DNA of 35,761 bases from LW40-45 sp048883105. Its GTDB lineage: Archaea; Asgardarchaeota; Lokiarchaeia; Sigyniarchaeales; SOKP01. How positions within the stretch are numbered: the stretch's first letter is position 1; each line of letters starts with the position of its first letter. This document shows positions 25,051-33,178 of this stretch, one piece after another. The notes under the pieces were generated by a model. That model made no database searches, was not told the origin of the DNA, and worked only from the letters and a program-made list of their open reading frames with translations. Made by a program: the position numbers and the translations under genes. The DNA lies in contig JBHLQY010000018.1 of assembly GCA_048883105.1 (NCBI GenBank), forward strand, positions 1 through 35,761, written 5' to 3'.

Positions 25051-25830
25051 ATGAATACGTGGCGATTTATTCCATTAGAAGTCAGAAATGGTTATTGGAA
25101 TATGGCGTTAGATCAAGCTATATTAAAGGCTGTTATAAAGAACAAATCGCCTTGCACAGTCAGATTTTATAAATGGGATCCATCTACAATAAGCATAGGT
25201 AGAAATCAGAGTCTTTCTAATGAAGTTGACATGAAAGTAACAAAAGAAAAAGGTTTTAACGTGGTCCGTCGAATTACAGGAGGTGGTGCTGTTTTTCACG
25301 ATAAAGATAGGGAAATTACTTATTCAATAATATGTCCGATAAAATTTTTAGAAAATCTAAACGCTAAGAGTATTATGGAACAGTTTGAAATAATTACACA
25401 AGGAATTATATCCGGGTTGAAGAATTATGGATTACAACCAGAAAAGGGCGTTATTCACTGTCCTGCTATATTTATGGATGGAAAAAAAATCTCGGGAAAC
25501 GCACAGATAAGGAAGAAAGGATATATATTACAACATGGAACAATATTATTAGATATTGATCCTGAATTGATGTATTCTGTATTAACACCTCCTCAAAATG
25601 TAAGTAAATCAAGAATGATCAAATCTGTCCGTGCTAAATGTATAGGAATTAAAAATCAATTAAAAAACTATGATGAATCGAAATTCATTAAATCTTTAAA
25701 AGAAGGATTTGAATATACACTGAAGATACAACTAGTTGAGGGAACTTACTGTGATTACGAATTAGAAGAAGCTGAAAGATTAATTTTTAAAAAATATTCA
25801 AATATAGAATGGTTACATAAATATGAGTGA
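25051..25830 (+). CDS. Lipoate-protein ligase / octanoyltransferase (LplA/LipM family)
   Basis: A 259-residue cofactor transferase. Signature stretches are VVRRITGGGAVFHDKDREITYS (the RR.(S/T)GGGAV.HD motif), GKKISGNAQIRKKGYILQHGTILLDID with catalytic-type lysine K146, and the family's N-terminal WNMALDQAIL. C137 sits just before this segment (VIHCPAIFMDG). The position is near that of the active-site cysteine of LipM octanoyltransferases, and the QIRKKGYILQHG wording is LipM-like, so it may move octanoyl from a carrier to lipoyl domains rather than activate free lipoate with ATP. It is flanked by two radical SAM proteins. Its stop overlaps the next start in ATGAGTGA. Together the three genes could build lipoyl groups de novo. 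Confidence 0.85.
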   Translation: MNTWRFIPLEVRNGYWNMALDQAILKAVIKNKSPCTVRFYKWDPSTISIGRNQSLSNEVDMKVTKEKGFNVVRRITGGGAVFHDKDREITYSIICPIKFLENLNAKSIMEQFEIITQGIISGLKNYGLQPEKGVIHCPAIFMDGKKISGNAQIRKKGYILQHGTILLDIDPELMYSVLTPPQNVSKSRMIKSVRAKCIGIKNQLKNYDESKFIKSLKEGFEYTLKIQLVEGTYCDYELEEAERLIFKKYSNIEWLHKYE

Positions 25831-26884
25831 TGTATCAAGATTATATAAGATTATTAAAGATGCAAATGCGTCATGGTCGCATTTTTCAAGATTTTTAGAA
25901 TTGCCTTCTGGTAAGTTAAAGCCATTTTTCAATCTAGCTCAAAAAATTACAAGACAACATTTTGGAAATATCTTAAAAATATATATTCCAAATATTAAAT
26001 TTCATGCTATTAGTGTGACTGGGGGAGATTGTGCATTAGACTGTGCCCATTGTAATAGAAAATATCTAGATGGGATGAAACCAATAACATCAAAGTTAGA
26101 ATTAGAAAAGCATCTATTGAATCATTATAATAATGGAGGAGTGGGCGTCTTAATTTCTGGAGGATGCGAATTGGATGGATCTGTTCCATTAATAAATTTT
26201 TTAGATTCTGTAAAAAAAGTAAAAAATCAAACAAATAATAAATTAATTATAAATACTCATACTGGATTATTGAATGAAGAAACAGCGAAAAAATTAGCAG
26301 AAGCTAATGTGGATATCGTATCATTTGATATAAATATGGATGAAGAGATTATTAAAGAAATTTATCATTTAGATAAGAATGTAGATGATTATAAAAAAGC
26401 AATAGTTCTTTTAAAAAAATATAAACTAAATATTGTTCCACACATTTGTGTTGGTTTGTATTATGGAAGGCTTCATAAAGAATTAGATTCGATAAAATTC
26501 ATTAAAGAATCTGGAATTAATCCATCTTTGATAGTTTTAATTGCGTTAATCCCTCCAAAAACTTCTGATGTGAAATTTGAAAAATTAAATCCTCTTGATA
26601 TAGCAAAAGTTATTACAGCAATTAGGTTTATTTTTCCAAGTACAGAAATCTCGTTAGGATGTATGAGACCAAGAGGAGTTATGAAAGTAGAATTCGAAAA
26701 AAATGCAATAAATGCAGGAGTCACTAGAATTGAAATTCCCTCACCTCGAACCTTAAAATGGCTAAAAAAAATTAATCCAAATATTAAATTTAAATTTTAT
26801 TCTGCGTGTTGTGCAATTCCCGTTGAATTTGAGAGTTTGGCAATAAGCAATGAATCTGATATTAAACGATATTTAAATATTTAA
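25823..26884 (+). CDS. Radical SAM protein, second LipS1/LipS2-type lipoyl synthase subunit
   Basis: A 353-residue radical SAM enzyme. The SAM-cluster motif is GGDCALDCAHCNRKYLDGM (C70-x3-C74-x2-C77). The central barrel shows GVLISGGCELDGSVP and LIINTHTGLL, then IVPHICVGLYYG and ALIPPKTSDV. Near the C-terminus, LGCMRPRG and KFYSACCAIP supply additional cysteines for a possible auxiliary cluster. It differs in sequence from the first radical SAM protein of this operon, as LipS1 and LipS2 differ from each other. The start ATG overlaps the ligase stop by eight bases, so translation is coupled. The CofE fusion follows 18 bases later. Other sulfur-inserting or methylthio functions cannot be excluded, but context supports lipoyl formation. 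Confidence 0.75.
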   Translation: MSDVSRLYKIIKDANASWSHFSRFLELPSGKLKPFFNLAQKITRQHFGNILKIYIPNIKFHAISVTGGDCALDCAHCNRKYLDGMKPITSKLELEKHLLNHYNNGGVGVLISGGCELDGSVPLINFLDSVKKVKNQTNNKLIINTHTGLLNEETAKKLAEANVDIVSFDINMDEEIIKEIYHLDKNVDDYKKAIVLLKKYKLNIVPHICVGLYYGRLHKELDSIKFIKESGINPSLIVLIALIPPKTSDVKFEKLNPLDIAKVITAIRFIFPSTEISLGCMRPRGVMKVEFEKNAINAGVTRIEIPSPRTLKWLKKINPNIKFKFYSACCAIPVEFESLAISNESDIKRYLNI

Positions 26885-26902
26885 TGTTAATAAAATCCAA
26901 CT

Positions 26903-28303
26903 ATGATAAATATAATTGGTCTTAAAGGGATCCCTTTTATAAAACCTGGAGATAATATTCCAAAAATTATACTTGAGGCTTTAGATAAGAATAATTTATC
27001 TTTAGAGAATGGAGATGTTATCATTATTGCTCAAACAATAATCTCCAAGAGTAAAGGATTGATTAGGAATTTAAAAGAAATTAAACCAAGCATAAAAGCT
27101 ATTGAAATCTATGAAAAATTAACTCCAAAAGCCAAAAAAGCTGGTATACCTATCAAAAGTCCAGAACTAATTCAATTAATATTGGATGACGCAAAGGAGA
27201 TCATTAAGGTTGAACACGTGTTAATAACTGAAACAAAGCACGGATTTATCTGTGCGAATGCTGGAATTGATAAATCGAATGTAGAAGCTGAAAATAGTAT
27301 TATCTTATTACCTAGAAATCCAGATTTAGAAGCTAAAAGAATTAGAAAAATGCTAAAAGTCGCTACTGGAAAAGATATAGCTATAATTATTTCAGACTCT
27401 TTCGGGAGAGCTTTTAGAGTTGGAGCTACTGGAGTTGCCTTAGGTGTTTCTGGAATAGACCCAATTTTAGATAAAAGAGGGTCTAAAGATTTATTTGGGA
27501 AAAAATTGCAAAGCACAGTTATAGGACAAGTTGATAACCTATCTTCAGCAGCACAGTTAATTATGGGGGAGGCTGATGAGGGGCTTCCTGTTATTATTAT
27601 AAGAGGGTATGAGTTTGATAAAACAGAAAAGGCTTCAATAAAAGCAATCTTGAGAAAGAAGGAATTTGATCTATTTAGAGAGGAAAATTTTACTAATCAA
27701 TTATTTGAGGTCTTGAAAAGACGGAGGAGTTATAAACTAGAATTTGATACTAAAGAAATTGAGAAAAAAATTATTGAAGAATGCATAGATTTAGCTAGAT
27801 GGGCTCCAAGTGCTCACAATAGACAATTTTGGCGTTATACTTTCTTGGAAAAAGGAAGAATTCGGGAAACTTTAATTTATAATATGAATGCAAAGTTAAG
27901 GAAGGATTTAAGTAAAGATGGGAAATCAAAATCGTTTATTGAAAATAAGATTAAAAAATCAAGGAAGACCTTTCTAAATGCTCCATATTTAATTCTATTA
28001 TGTTTAGATACCAGTGATTTAGAGAAATATTCTGATGATGAACGAGCCGAAAATGAGTTTATTTTAGGAATACAAAGTATAAGCGCTTCAGCAACTTACT
28101 TGTTACTTGCTTTTCAAATAAAGGGTTTAGCAGCATGCTGGTATTGCGCACCTTTATTTTCAAAAGATATCATTAAGAATAATTTAAAGTTGCCAAAAAC
28201 TTACGTGCCCATGGCATTCATAGCAGTGGGTTACCCGTTAAGAGAACCTAATGCTCCAACACGTAAAAAACTGAATGATATTATTTATGATGTAAAAAAA
28301 TAA
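26903..28303 (+). CDS. fbiB: CofE-nitroreductase fusion (FbiB-like), coenzyme F420 biosynthesis
   Basis: A 466-residue two-domain protein. Residues 1-245 are CofE, the F420-0:gamma-glutamyl ligase: IIGLKGIPFIKPGDN, VIIIAQTIISKSKG, ICANAGIDKSNVE, IISDSFGRAFRVGATGVALGVSGIDPI and QVDNLSSAAQLIMGEADEGLPV. Residues about 265-466 are an FMN-dependent nitroreductase domain: RRRSYKLEF, LARWAPSAHNRQFWRYTF, ISASATYLLLAFQIKGLAACWYCAP and AVGYPLREP. This fusion is known as FbiB in mycobacteria, where the second domain reduces dehydro-F420-0. Most archaea have stand-alone CofE. GTP-dependent glutamate addition is thus coupled with reduction. The next gene is CofD. Start is ATG. Confidence 0.9.
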   Translation: MINIIGLKGIPFIKPGDNIPKIILEALDKNNLSLENGDVIIIAQTIISKSKGLIRNLKEIKPSIKAIEIYEKLTPKAKKAGIPIKSPELIQLILDDAKEIIKVEHVLITETKHGFICANAGIDKSNVEAENSIILLPRNPDLEAKRIRKMLKVATGKDIAIIISDSFGRAFRVGATGVALGVSGIDPILDKRGSKDLFGKKLQSTVIGQVDNLSSAAQLIMGEADEGLPVIIIRGYEFDKTEKASIKAILRKKEFDLFREENFTNQLFEVLKRRRSYKLEFDTKEIEKKIIEECIDLARWAPSAHNRQFWRYTFLEKGRIRETLIYNMNAKLRKDLSKDGKSKSFIENKIKKSRKTFLNAPYLILLCLDTSDLEKYSDDERAENEFILGIQSISASATYLLLAFQIKGLAACWYCAPLFSKDIIKNNLKLPKTYVPMAFIAVGYPLREPNAPTRKKLNDIIYDVKK

Positions 28304-28320
28304 GAGTTAATTGCAAAGTT

Positions 28321-29250
28321 ATGTCTAAAAATCATTACGTAATTCTTGCTGGCGGTGTTGGAGCCGTAAAATTTATTGAGGGCTTGGTTCAAGTAGTAGT
28401 TCCAAAGTTATTAAAAATAATTGTCAATACTGGCGATGATATTGAATTATTTGGTCTTAAAATATGCCCCGATTTAGATATTATTACTTATACGTTAGCG
28501 AATCTAGTAGATAAAAGCAAAGGTTGGGGTTTTGTTGATGAAACATTTAATTGTTTAGGAATTTTAAAAAAATATTATAATACGGGATGGTTTAATGCAG
28601 GAGATAAAGATTTAGCAACTCATATATATCGTACAGATTTATTTAATCAAGGTTTTAATAAAGCTGAGATAACAAAAAAAATTTGTAAAAAATTAGGGGT
28701 AAAGCCTGAAATAATCCCTATGTGTAATGAAGAAGTAGAAACATATATAAAAACATCTGAAACAAATATGCATTTCGAAGAATATTTTATAAAAGATAAA
28801 TGTGAACCACAAATTCTTGATGTTGAATTTAAAGGAATTGACAAAGCTAAGCCAGTTGAAGGTGTGTTAGAATATATAGAAGAGGCAAAGAAAATAATTA
28901 TATGTCCCTCAAATCCAATTGTTTCTATTGGAACTATCCTTCAAGTAAAAGGAATAAGAGAATCATTAATAAAAGTAAAAAGTAAAGTATACGCAATAAG
29001 CCCCATAATTGAAGGCAAAGCTGTTAAAGGACCAGCTGATAAACTTATGAGAAGTCTCGATTTAGAGGTTTCTTCGCTTGGAGTAGCAAAATACTACAAA
29101 GAATTTTTAGGGAATTTTGTTATTGATAATAAAGATTGTAGATTAAAACCAAAAATCGAAAAACTAGGAATTAGAACTTTTTGTTTTGATACATTAATGA
29201 TAAATTTAGAAAAAAAAAAAGAATTAGCTAAATTTTTAATTAAAAAATGA
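28321..29250 (+). CDS. cofD: 2-phospho-L-lactate transferase CofD
   Basis: A 309-residue enzyme joining a phospholactate or phosphoenolpyruvate moiety from a GDP- or GMP-activated donor to the riboflavin-like Fo, giving F420-0 or dehydro-F420-0. The N-terminal AGGVGAVKFIEGLVQVV is the donor-site glycine motif; IVNTGDDIELFGLKICPDLDIITYTLANL follows with the conserved NTGDD; GWGFVDETFNCL, GDKDLATHIYRTDLF and SPIIEGKAVKGPADKLM complete the pattern. The gene is 17 bases after the CofE fusion, closing the five-gene cofactor operon. Pairing with an FbiB-like fusion favours the phosphoenolpyruvate (dehydro-F420) route, though that is inference. CofC, CofG and CofH are absent from the window. Confidence 0.93.
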   Translation: MSKNHYVILAGGVGAVKFIEGLVQVVVPKLLKIIVNTGDDIELFGLKICPDLDIITYTLANLVDKSKGWGFVDETFNCLGILKKYYNTGWFNAGDKDLATHIYRTDLFNQGFNKAEITKKICKKLGVKPEIIPMCNEEVETYIKTSETNMHFEEYFIKDKCEPQILDVEFKGIDKAKPVEGVLEYIEEAKKIIICPSNPIVSIGTILQVKGIRESLIKVKSKVYAISPIIEGKAVKGPADKLMRSLDLEVSSLGVAKYYKEFLGNFVIDNKDCRLKPKIEKLGIRTFCFDTLMINLEKKKELAKFLIKK

Positions 29251-29256
29251 TAAAAC

Positions 29257-30714
29257 CTATACCGTTTCCGCAGCCATGGGCGCTACTTCAGTAACTTCTT
29301 TTTTCACCACTTCCTCCTCAATTTTAACGTAATCGCCAACAGAAGCAAGAATCTCCTTTATTTGTCCTTCTTGCTTTAATCTTATTACCAAGTTTCTATG
29401 TTTAGCGTAAGATATACAATATGCTATTAATGGAAAGATTAGCATCAACGGTAGAAGTAAAATAATTACAGCTTCCGGAGAATACATCGCTAATGACTCT
29501 GTAATCGCAGGAGGTAAATTAAACACATGAATGAAAAACCAATGAGGATGGATAATTATGAAACTTATAATAATTAACAGACTTATTCTAAAAGCAAAAT
29601 TGATACCGGTGGAAGTTACCAAATTTTTTGCTTGTGGAGCAGAAGATTTTGCTGTTAAAGTGTTTTCTGCTTCAGAATCCTCTTTAAAAAGACGTTCTAC
29701 ATATCTACCAAGCCTTCTAGTCTTCGAAGCTGCGGTAACGAGTTTTTTCTCTTCTTCCTCCAATTTTCTTTTCTCTATCATTTCCTTTATATAAGAAAAT
29801 CTCTCAGCAGTTTTGGCAAAAAGTTTTATAATTTTTTCTTTTTCTGCTTCAATTTCTTCTCTTCTTTTCTTAGCTTCTTCTTTAATTTTGTCTACATCGG
29901 TAGTTATGAGCAATGATTCTCTTCGTAAAATTCGTAATTGAGTTCTTAATCTCTCGCTCCTTTCTAAAGATGGTTTAGTAACCGTATCTGTGTAATTAAT
30001 TTGAAAGGCAATTTCTAAATAAAGATAGCACATAATAGCAAGTAAGATAACAGGACTAGCAATAAAATTAAAAAAATTATCTAATGGCAAATCAGTTAAT
30101 TTCTTGGAAATTGGATTAACTAAATTCTCTAATTCTTTAAATTTAACATAAAATAAAAGCAACATATTATTAAAACCAAACACCATTAGAGGTATTACAA
30201 TCATTAATACCAGACAACCAATTACCACAAGACAATATTTCGGGTCGTTCTGGAATATAGCTCTTATAAAAAATATTATGGCAATTACAAATATTAGTAC
30301 AAAAGAAAATAAATAGAGATTACTAAGAAGATTTAAAAAATTTTCAACGATTAAATCTGGAATTTCTTGTAAATAGGGTGCCTTTCCATTTGGAAAAGGA
30401 AACCATAAACTTAAATAATTTTTGAAAAATTCATTGATAAAGTTATACAAAAATTCTTCATCAAAATTAGGTACAGGGCTAAATAGAAAAGCCACACCAA
30501 GTCCAATTGAACTTGCGACAATATATAAACAAAAATAAATTAAGTAAATTAGAACATTCTTTAAATAACTAATGACTTCAAAAAAGACCAATTTTCCTTC
30601 AGGATTTTCAACTACAGATTCAAAGTTAAAGATAGAGCTGAAAATGAATAATATAAAAATGAAGAGAGCCGCATTTATGATATTTAAAATTAGTAAAAAC
30701 CTTCGAGCTAACAT
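29257..30714 (-). CDS. Membrane protein with central coiled coil, MoxR operon
   Basis: A 485-residue protein that I do not recognise. It has about five hydrophobic helices in the first 250 residues (for example LLILNIINAALFIFILFIF and VLIYLIYFCLYIVASSIGLG), a highly charged coiled coil (about 255-345, rich in K/E/R, with KEEAKKRREEIEAEKEKI), then two further helices (FRISLLIIISFIIIHPHWFF and AVIILLLPLMLIFPLIAY) and an acidic valine-rich tail. It begins one base after the DUF58 stop, with AGGGG about ten bases upstream of the ATG (30712-30714); a TTG four codons earlier would overlap DUF58. Being last in the MoxR-DUF58 operon, it could be a membrane scaffold worked on by MoxR. Its end is six bases from the CofD stop. 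Confidence 0.75.
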   Translation of the reverse strand: MLARRFLLILNIINAALFIFILFIFSSIFNFESVVENPEGKLVFFEVISYLKNVLIYLIYFCLYIVASSIGLGVAFLFSPVPNFDEEFLYNFINEFFKNYLSLWFPFPNGKAPYLQEIPDLIVENFLNLLSNLYLFSFVLIFVIAIIFFIRAIFQNDPKYCLVVIGCLVLMIVIPLMVFGFNNMLLLFYVKFKELENLVNPISKKLTDLPLDNFFNFIASPVILLAIMCYLYLEIAFQINYTDTVTKPSLERSERLRTQLRILRRESLLITTDVDKIKEEAKKRREEIEAEKEKIIKLFAKTAERFSYIKEMIEKRKLEEEEKKLVTAASKTRRLGRYVERLFKEDSEAENTLTAKSSAPQAKNLVTSTGINFAFRISLLIIISFIIIHPHWFFIHVFNLPPAITESLAMYSPEAVIILLLPLMLIFPLIAYCISYAKHRNLVIRLKQEGQIKEILASVGDYVKIEEEVVKKEVTEVAPMAAETV

Positions 30715-30715
30715 C

Positions 30716-31963
30716 CTAATAGGCAAACCCCTTTTTCTTTGCTTCTAAATAATTATGGAGCACTTGTTTCATTATATCGTCTGGACCAACCGTTACGAGA
30801 TTTACACCAATGTTACGGACCTCCTGCCTAATTTTAAGAATATGTTCCATCATCTCTTCACTTATTGCTTCGGCTAGAGCTTTATCGGTTGATGATAAAT
30901 CAATCTCGTGGATTTCAAACCAAGGACTGAAGGGATTAATAACAATAATAGTATGGTTGAAAGGTATTAATTTTCTAACAGCCATACTTATTTCTTTTGA
31001 TTCTGCTTCTAAATCTGAAATAATAAAAATTAAGGATCTTTTCTGAAATCGCCTTATAAAAAAATCTATTGCTTCAACCATTTTACACTTCCCCTGTGGC
31101 TTAATTTTTGCAACAAAATCTAAAACTTGATAAAAATGATCCTCCCCTCTGCCAGGCTTTAATAAATGCATATTCTTTTTATCTGAGAATGTAAACACGC
31201 CGACATTATCTCTACGGGTTAGAGCAACTTTTGTTAATAGCATACACGCCCTAATAGCATACTCAAATTTAGTATTCTCTATAGCTCCTCCCGCCATTGT
31301 ACTAGAAGAATCTACCAGAATCATAACAGTTACATCTCTTTCAGTTTCAAATTCTTTTACAATTAATTTCTGAGTCCGGGCGCTTGCTTTCCAATCAATT
31401 AGTCTAAATTGATCTCCAAAAACGTATTTGCGCATTCCATAAAATTCTGAACCAAGCCCTTTTTGCTTAGACCTTTGAGTTCCATAGCTTAATTGCAGAG
31501 ACCTCTTAGAACCTAATATTTCAATTCTTTTAATGTCTTCATAGGGTGGATAAACCAGAATGGTTGAAACGCTATCGGGAACAATTCTTTCTAACGAATT
31601 AAATCCTAATCGATCTTTAATTGTTACAGATAGAGGCCCAAGAGGATATTCCCCTCTAACTTTTGGCTCAAGAACGTAAGAAAATTTAACAGTATCTCTA
31701 GCACCTATTCGAGTAGTAATATAATTCTCTCCTAAAATTAATCTAAATAGTTGGGGATTATAATAATCTCTAATCTCAAGAAAATCAAAATTATTTTTAC
31801 CTGTATTCTCTATGACGACCTTGACATGAAAGAAATCGTCTTTGAAAACTTTCTCTTTTTCAAGTTCTCTATGGACTTTCAATTCTTCGATATTCATCTG
31901 ATAATGAAAAATTGGCAAACTAATGATGGTACTGAACAATAATAATATGGCAAAGTAAATCAA
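30716..31963 (-). CDS. DUF58 protein with vWA-like domain
   Basis: A DUF58 protein, usual partner of MoxR ATPases. Features in order: membrane helix (IYFAILLLFSTIISLPIF), beta-sandwich region (VKVVIENTGKNNFDFLEI), the DUF58 motif YGMRKYVFGDQFRLIDWKASARTQK, and a vWA-like domain with the MIDAS sequence VTVMILVDSSSTMAGG, then LIFIISDLEAESKEI. The readable frame starts at a TTG (31961-31963), but the frame continues upstream without a stop and encodes a further membrane hairpin, suggesting the true start is the ATG at 32055-32057, thrown out of frame by one extra T. MoxR/DUF58 pairs are thought to insert cofactors or assemble complexes. It lies between MoxR and the coiled-coil membrane protein. 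Confidence 0.88.
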   Translation of the reverse strand: MIYFAILLLFSTIISLPIFHYQMNIEELKVHRELEKEKVFKDDFFHVKVVIENTGKNNFDFLEIRDYYNPQLFRLILGENYITTRIGARDTVKFSYVLEPKVRGEYPLGPLSVTIKDRLGFNSLERIVPDSVSTILVYPPYEDIKRIEILGSKRSLQLSYGTQRSKQKGLGSEFYGMRKYVFGDQFRLIDWKASARTQKLIVKEFETERDVTVMILVDSSSTMAGGAIENTKFEYAIRACMLLTKVALTRRDNVGVFTFSDKKNMHLLKPGRGEDHFYQVLDFVAKIKPQGKCKMVEAIDFFIRRFQKRSLIFIISDLEAESKEISMAVRKLIPFNHTIIVINPFSPWFEIHEIDLSSTDKALAEAISEEMMEHILKIRQEVRNIGVNLVTVGPDDIMKQVLHNYLEAKKKGFAY

Positions 31964-32057
31964 AAAATAATTAACAAATGCAAAACCGGCTGTAAGAAAA
32001 AAAACTGCAAATATAACTAAAATTCTACCTTTTCCACCGAGTATTTCAAAACACCAT
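31964..32057 (-). pseudogene. 5' extension of the DUF58 gene, out of frame by one base
   Basis: Upstream of the TTG at 31961-31963 the DUF58 frame stays open through EILGGKGRILVIFAVFF, a typical N-terminal helix of DUF58 proteins. The only ATG available (32055-32057) reads ATG GTG TTT TGA and stops. Removing one T from the four-T run (32048-32051, read as A on plus) yields MVFEILGGKGRIL in frame. This is either a homopolymer sequencing error or a genuine frameshift. Confidence 0.65.
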
Positions 32058-32137
32058 ATTTAATTTTTAAATTTTTTTAATAGACCATTTTTTATTCTAT
32101 TGATTTCACAAGATTATCAAACAAATATAAAAATATG

Positions 32138-33115
32138 TTATATAGGGATTGATATTTCTTCCAATATGGTTGTTATCACTGTTTTAATATCAAGCCCTTC
32201 AAGTTCAGCTTCTGGTTTTAATAGAATTCTGTGATTGAATGCTGAAACTGCTAACGCTCTAATATCATCTGGCGTTACGTAAGTTCGACCTAAAATGGCA
32301 GCTCTTGCCTTAGAGGTTTTCATTAAAACTAAACTAGCTCTTGGTCCACAGCCTAATGCAATTTGTGGGTGATTACGGGTTTTTAAGACGATATCTCGAA
32401 TATATTTTAAGATCCTATCATCAATATATACTTTATTCATTAATTTTTGAGCAGCTAAAATTTCTTCTCCTGTGGTAACGTGATCTACTGATGGAGATTC
32501 ACCTCCAATTTGTCTCTTGAGAATTTCAACTTCATCGTCTTGTTCAGGATAATCAAGCCAGAGTTTAAAAAGAAAACGATCTACTTGAGCTTCGGGTAGA
32601 GGATATGTTCCCTCCATCTCTACAGGATTTTCTGTTGCAACTACTATAAATGGCGATTCTAATGGTAAGGTTTCTCCTTCGATTGTTACTTGCCTTTCGG
32701 CCATTGATTCAAGTAGTGCTGCTTGCGTTTTTGGAGCGGCTCTATTAATTTCATCAGCTAAAACGAGATTTGCAAAAACTGGTCCTTTTTGGAGAACGAA
32801 CGTGCCCTCTTCTTGCGAAAAAATTTTTGTTCCCGTTATATCAGCTGGCAATAAATCTGGTGTAAATTGAATTCGCCTAAAAGAGATTCCAAGGGTTTTT
32901 GCGAAAGTCTTTGCCATAACAGTTTTACCGAGCCCTGGAACACCTTCTAAAAGGACATGCCCGTTCACGAGCAGAGCGATAAACAGTTGTTGAAGTATAT
33001 CTCCATAACCCACGATAACCCGCGAAACTTCGCTCAACACCTCCTGCGCTATATCGCGAATTGGTTGAACATCTAACTCTTCATCTCTATATTGACCTTT
33101 TTCTTGAACTTTCAT
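32138..33115 (-). CDS. moxR: MoxR family AAA+ ATPase
   Basis: A 325-residue AAA+ ATPase. Walker A is EGVPGLGKTVMAK, Walker B is LVLADEINRA, followed by the MoxR signature KTQAALLESMAERQVTIEGE, sensor-1 region ATENPVEMEGTYPLPEAQVDRF and the sensor-2 arginine in CGPRASLVLMKTSKARA. MoxR proteins act as chaperones for assembly or activation of vWA-containing partners. The partner gene DUF58 follows, with about 80 bases between the MoxR stop and the likely DUF58 ATG, and the DUF4350-like gene precedes. This order (DUF4129/DUF4350, MoxR, DUF58) is a known archaeal and actinobacterial arrangement. Start is ATG. Confidence 0.95.
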   Translation of the reverse strand: MKVQEKGQYRDEELDVQPIRDIAQEVLSEVSRVIVGYGDILQQLFIALLVNGHVLLEGVPGLGKTVMAKTFAKTLGISFRRIQFTPDLLPADITGTKIFSQEEGTFVLQKGPVFANLVLADEINRAAPKTQAALLESMAERQVTIEGETLPLESPFIVVATENPVEMEGTYPLPEAQVDRFLFKLWLDYPEQDDEVEILKRQIGGESPSVDHVTTGEEILAAQKLMNKVYIDDRILKYIRDIVLKTRNHPQIALGCGPRASLVLMKTSKARAAILGRTYVTPDDIRALAVSAFNHRILLKPEAELEGLDIKTVITTILEEISIPI

Positions 33116-33178
33116 TTTATTTTCACTCCTTTTTTTTTGTTATTATAACTTTATTTTTTTTTTATAAACTTGATTAAA

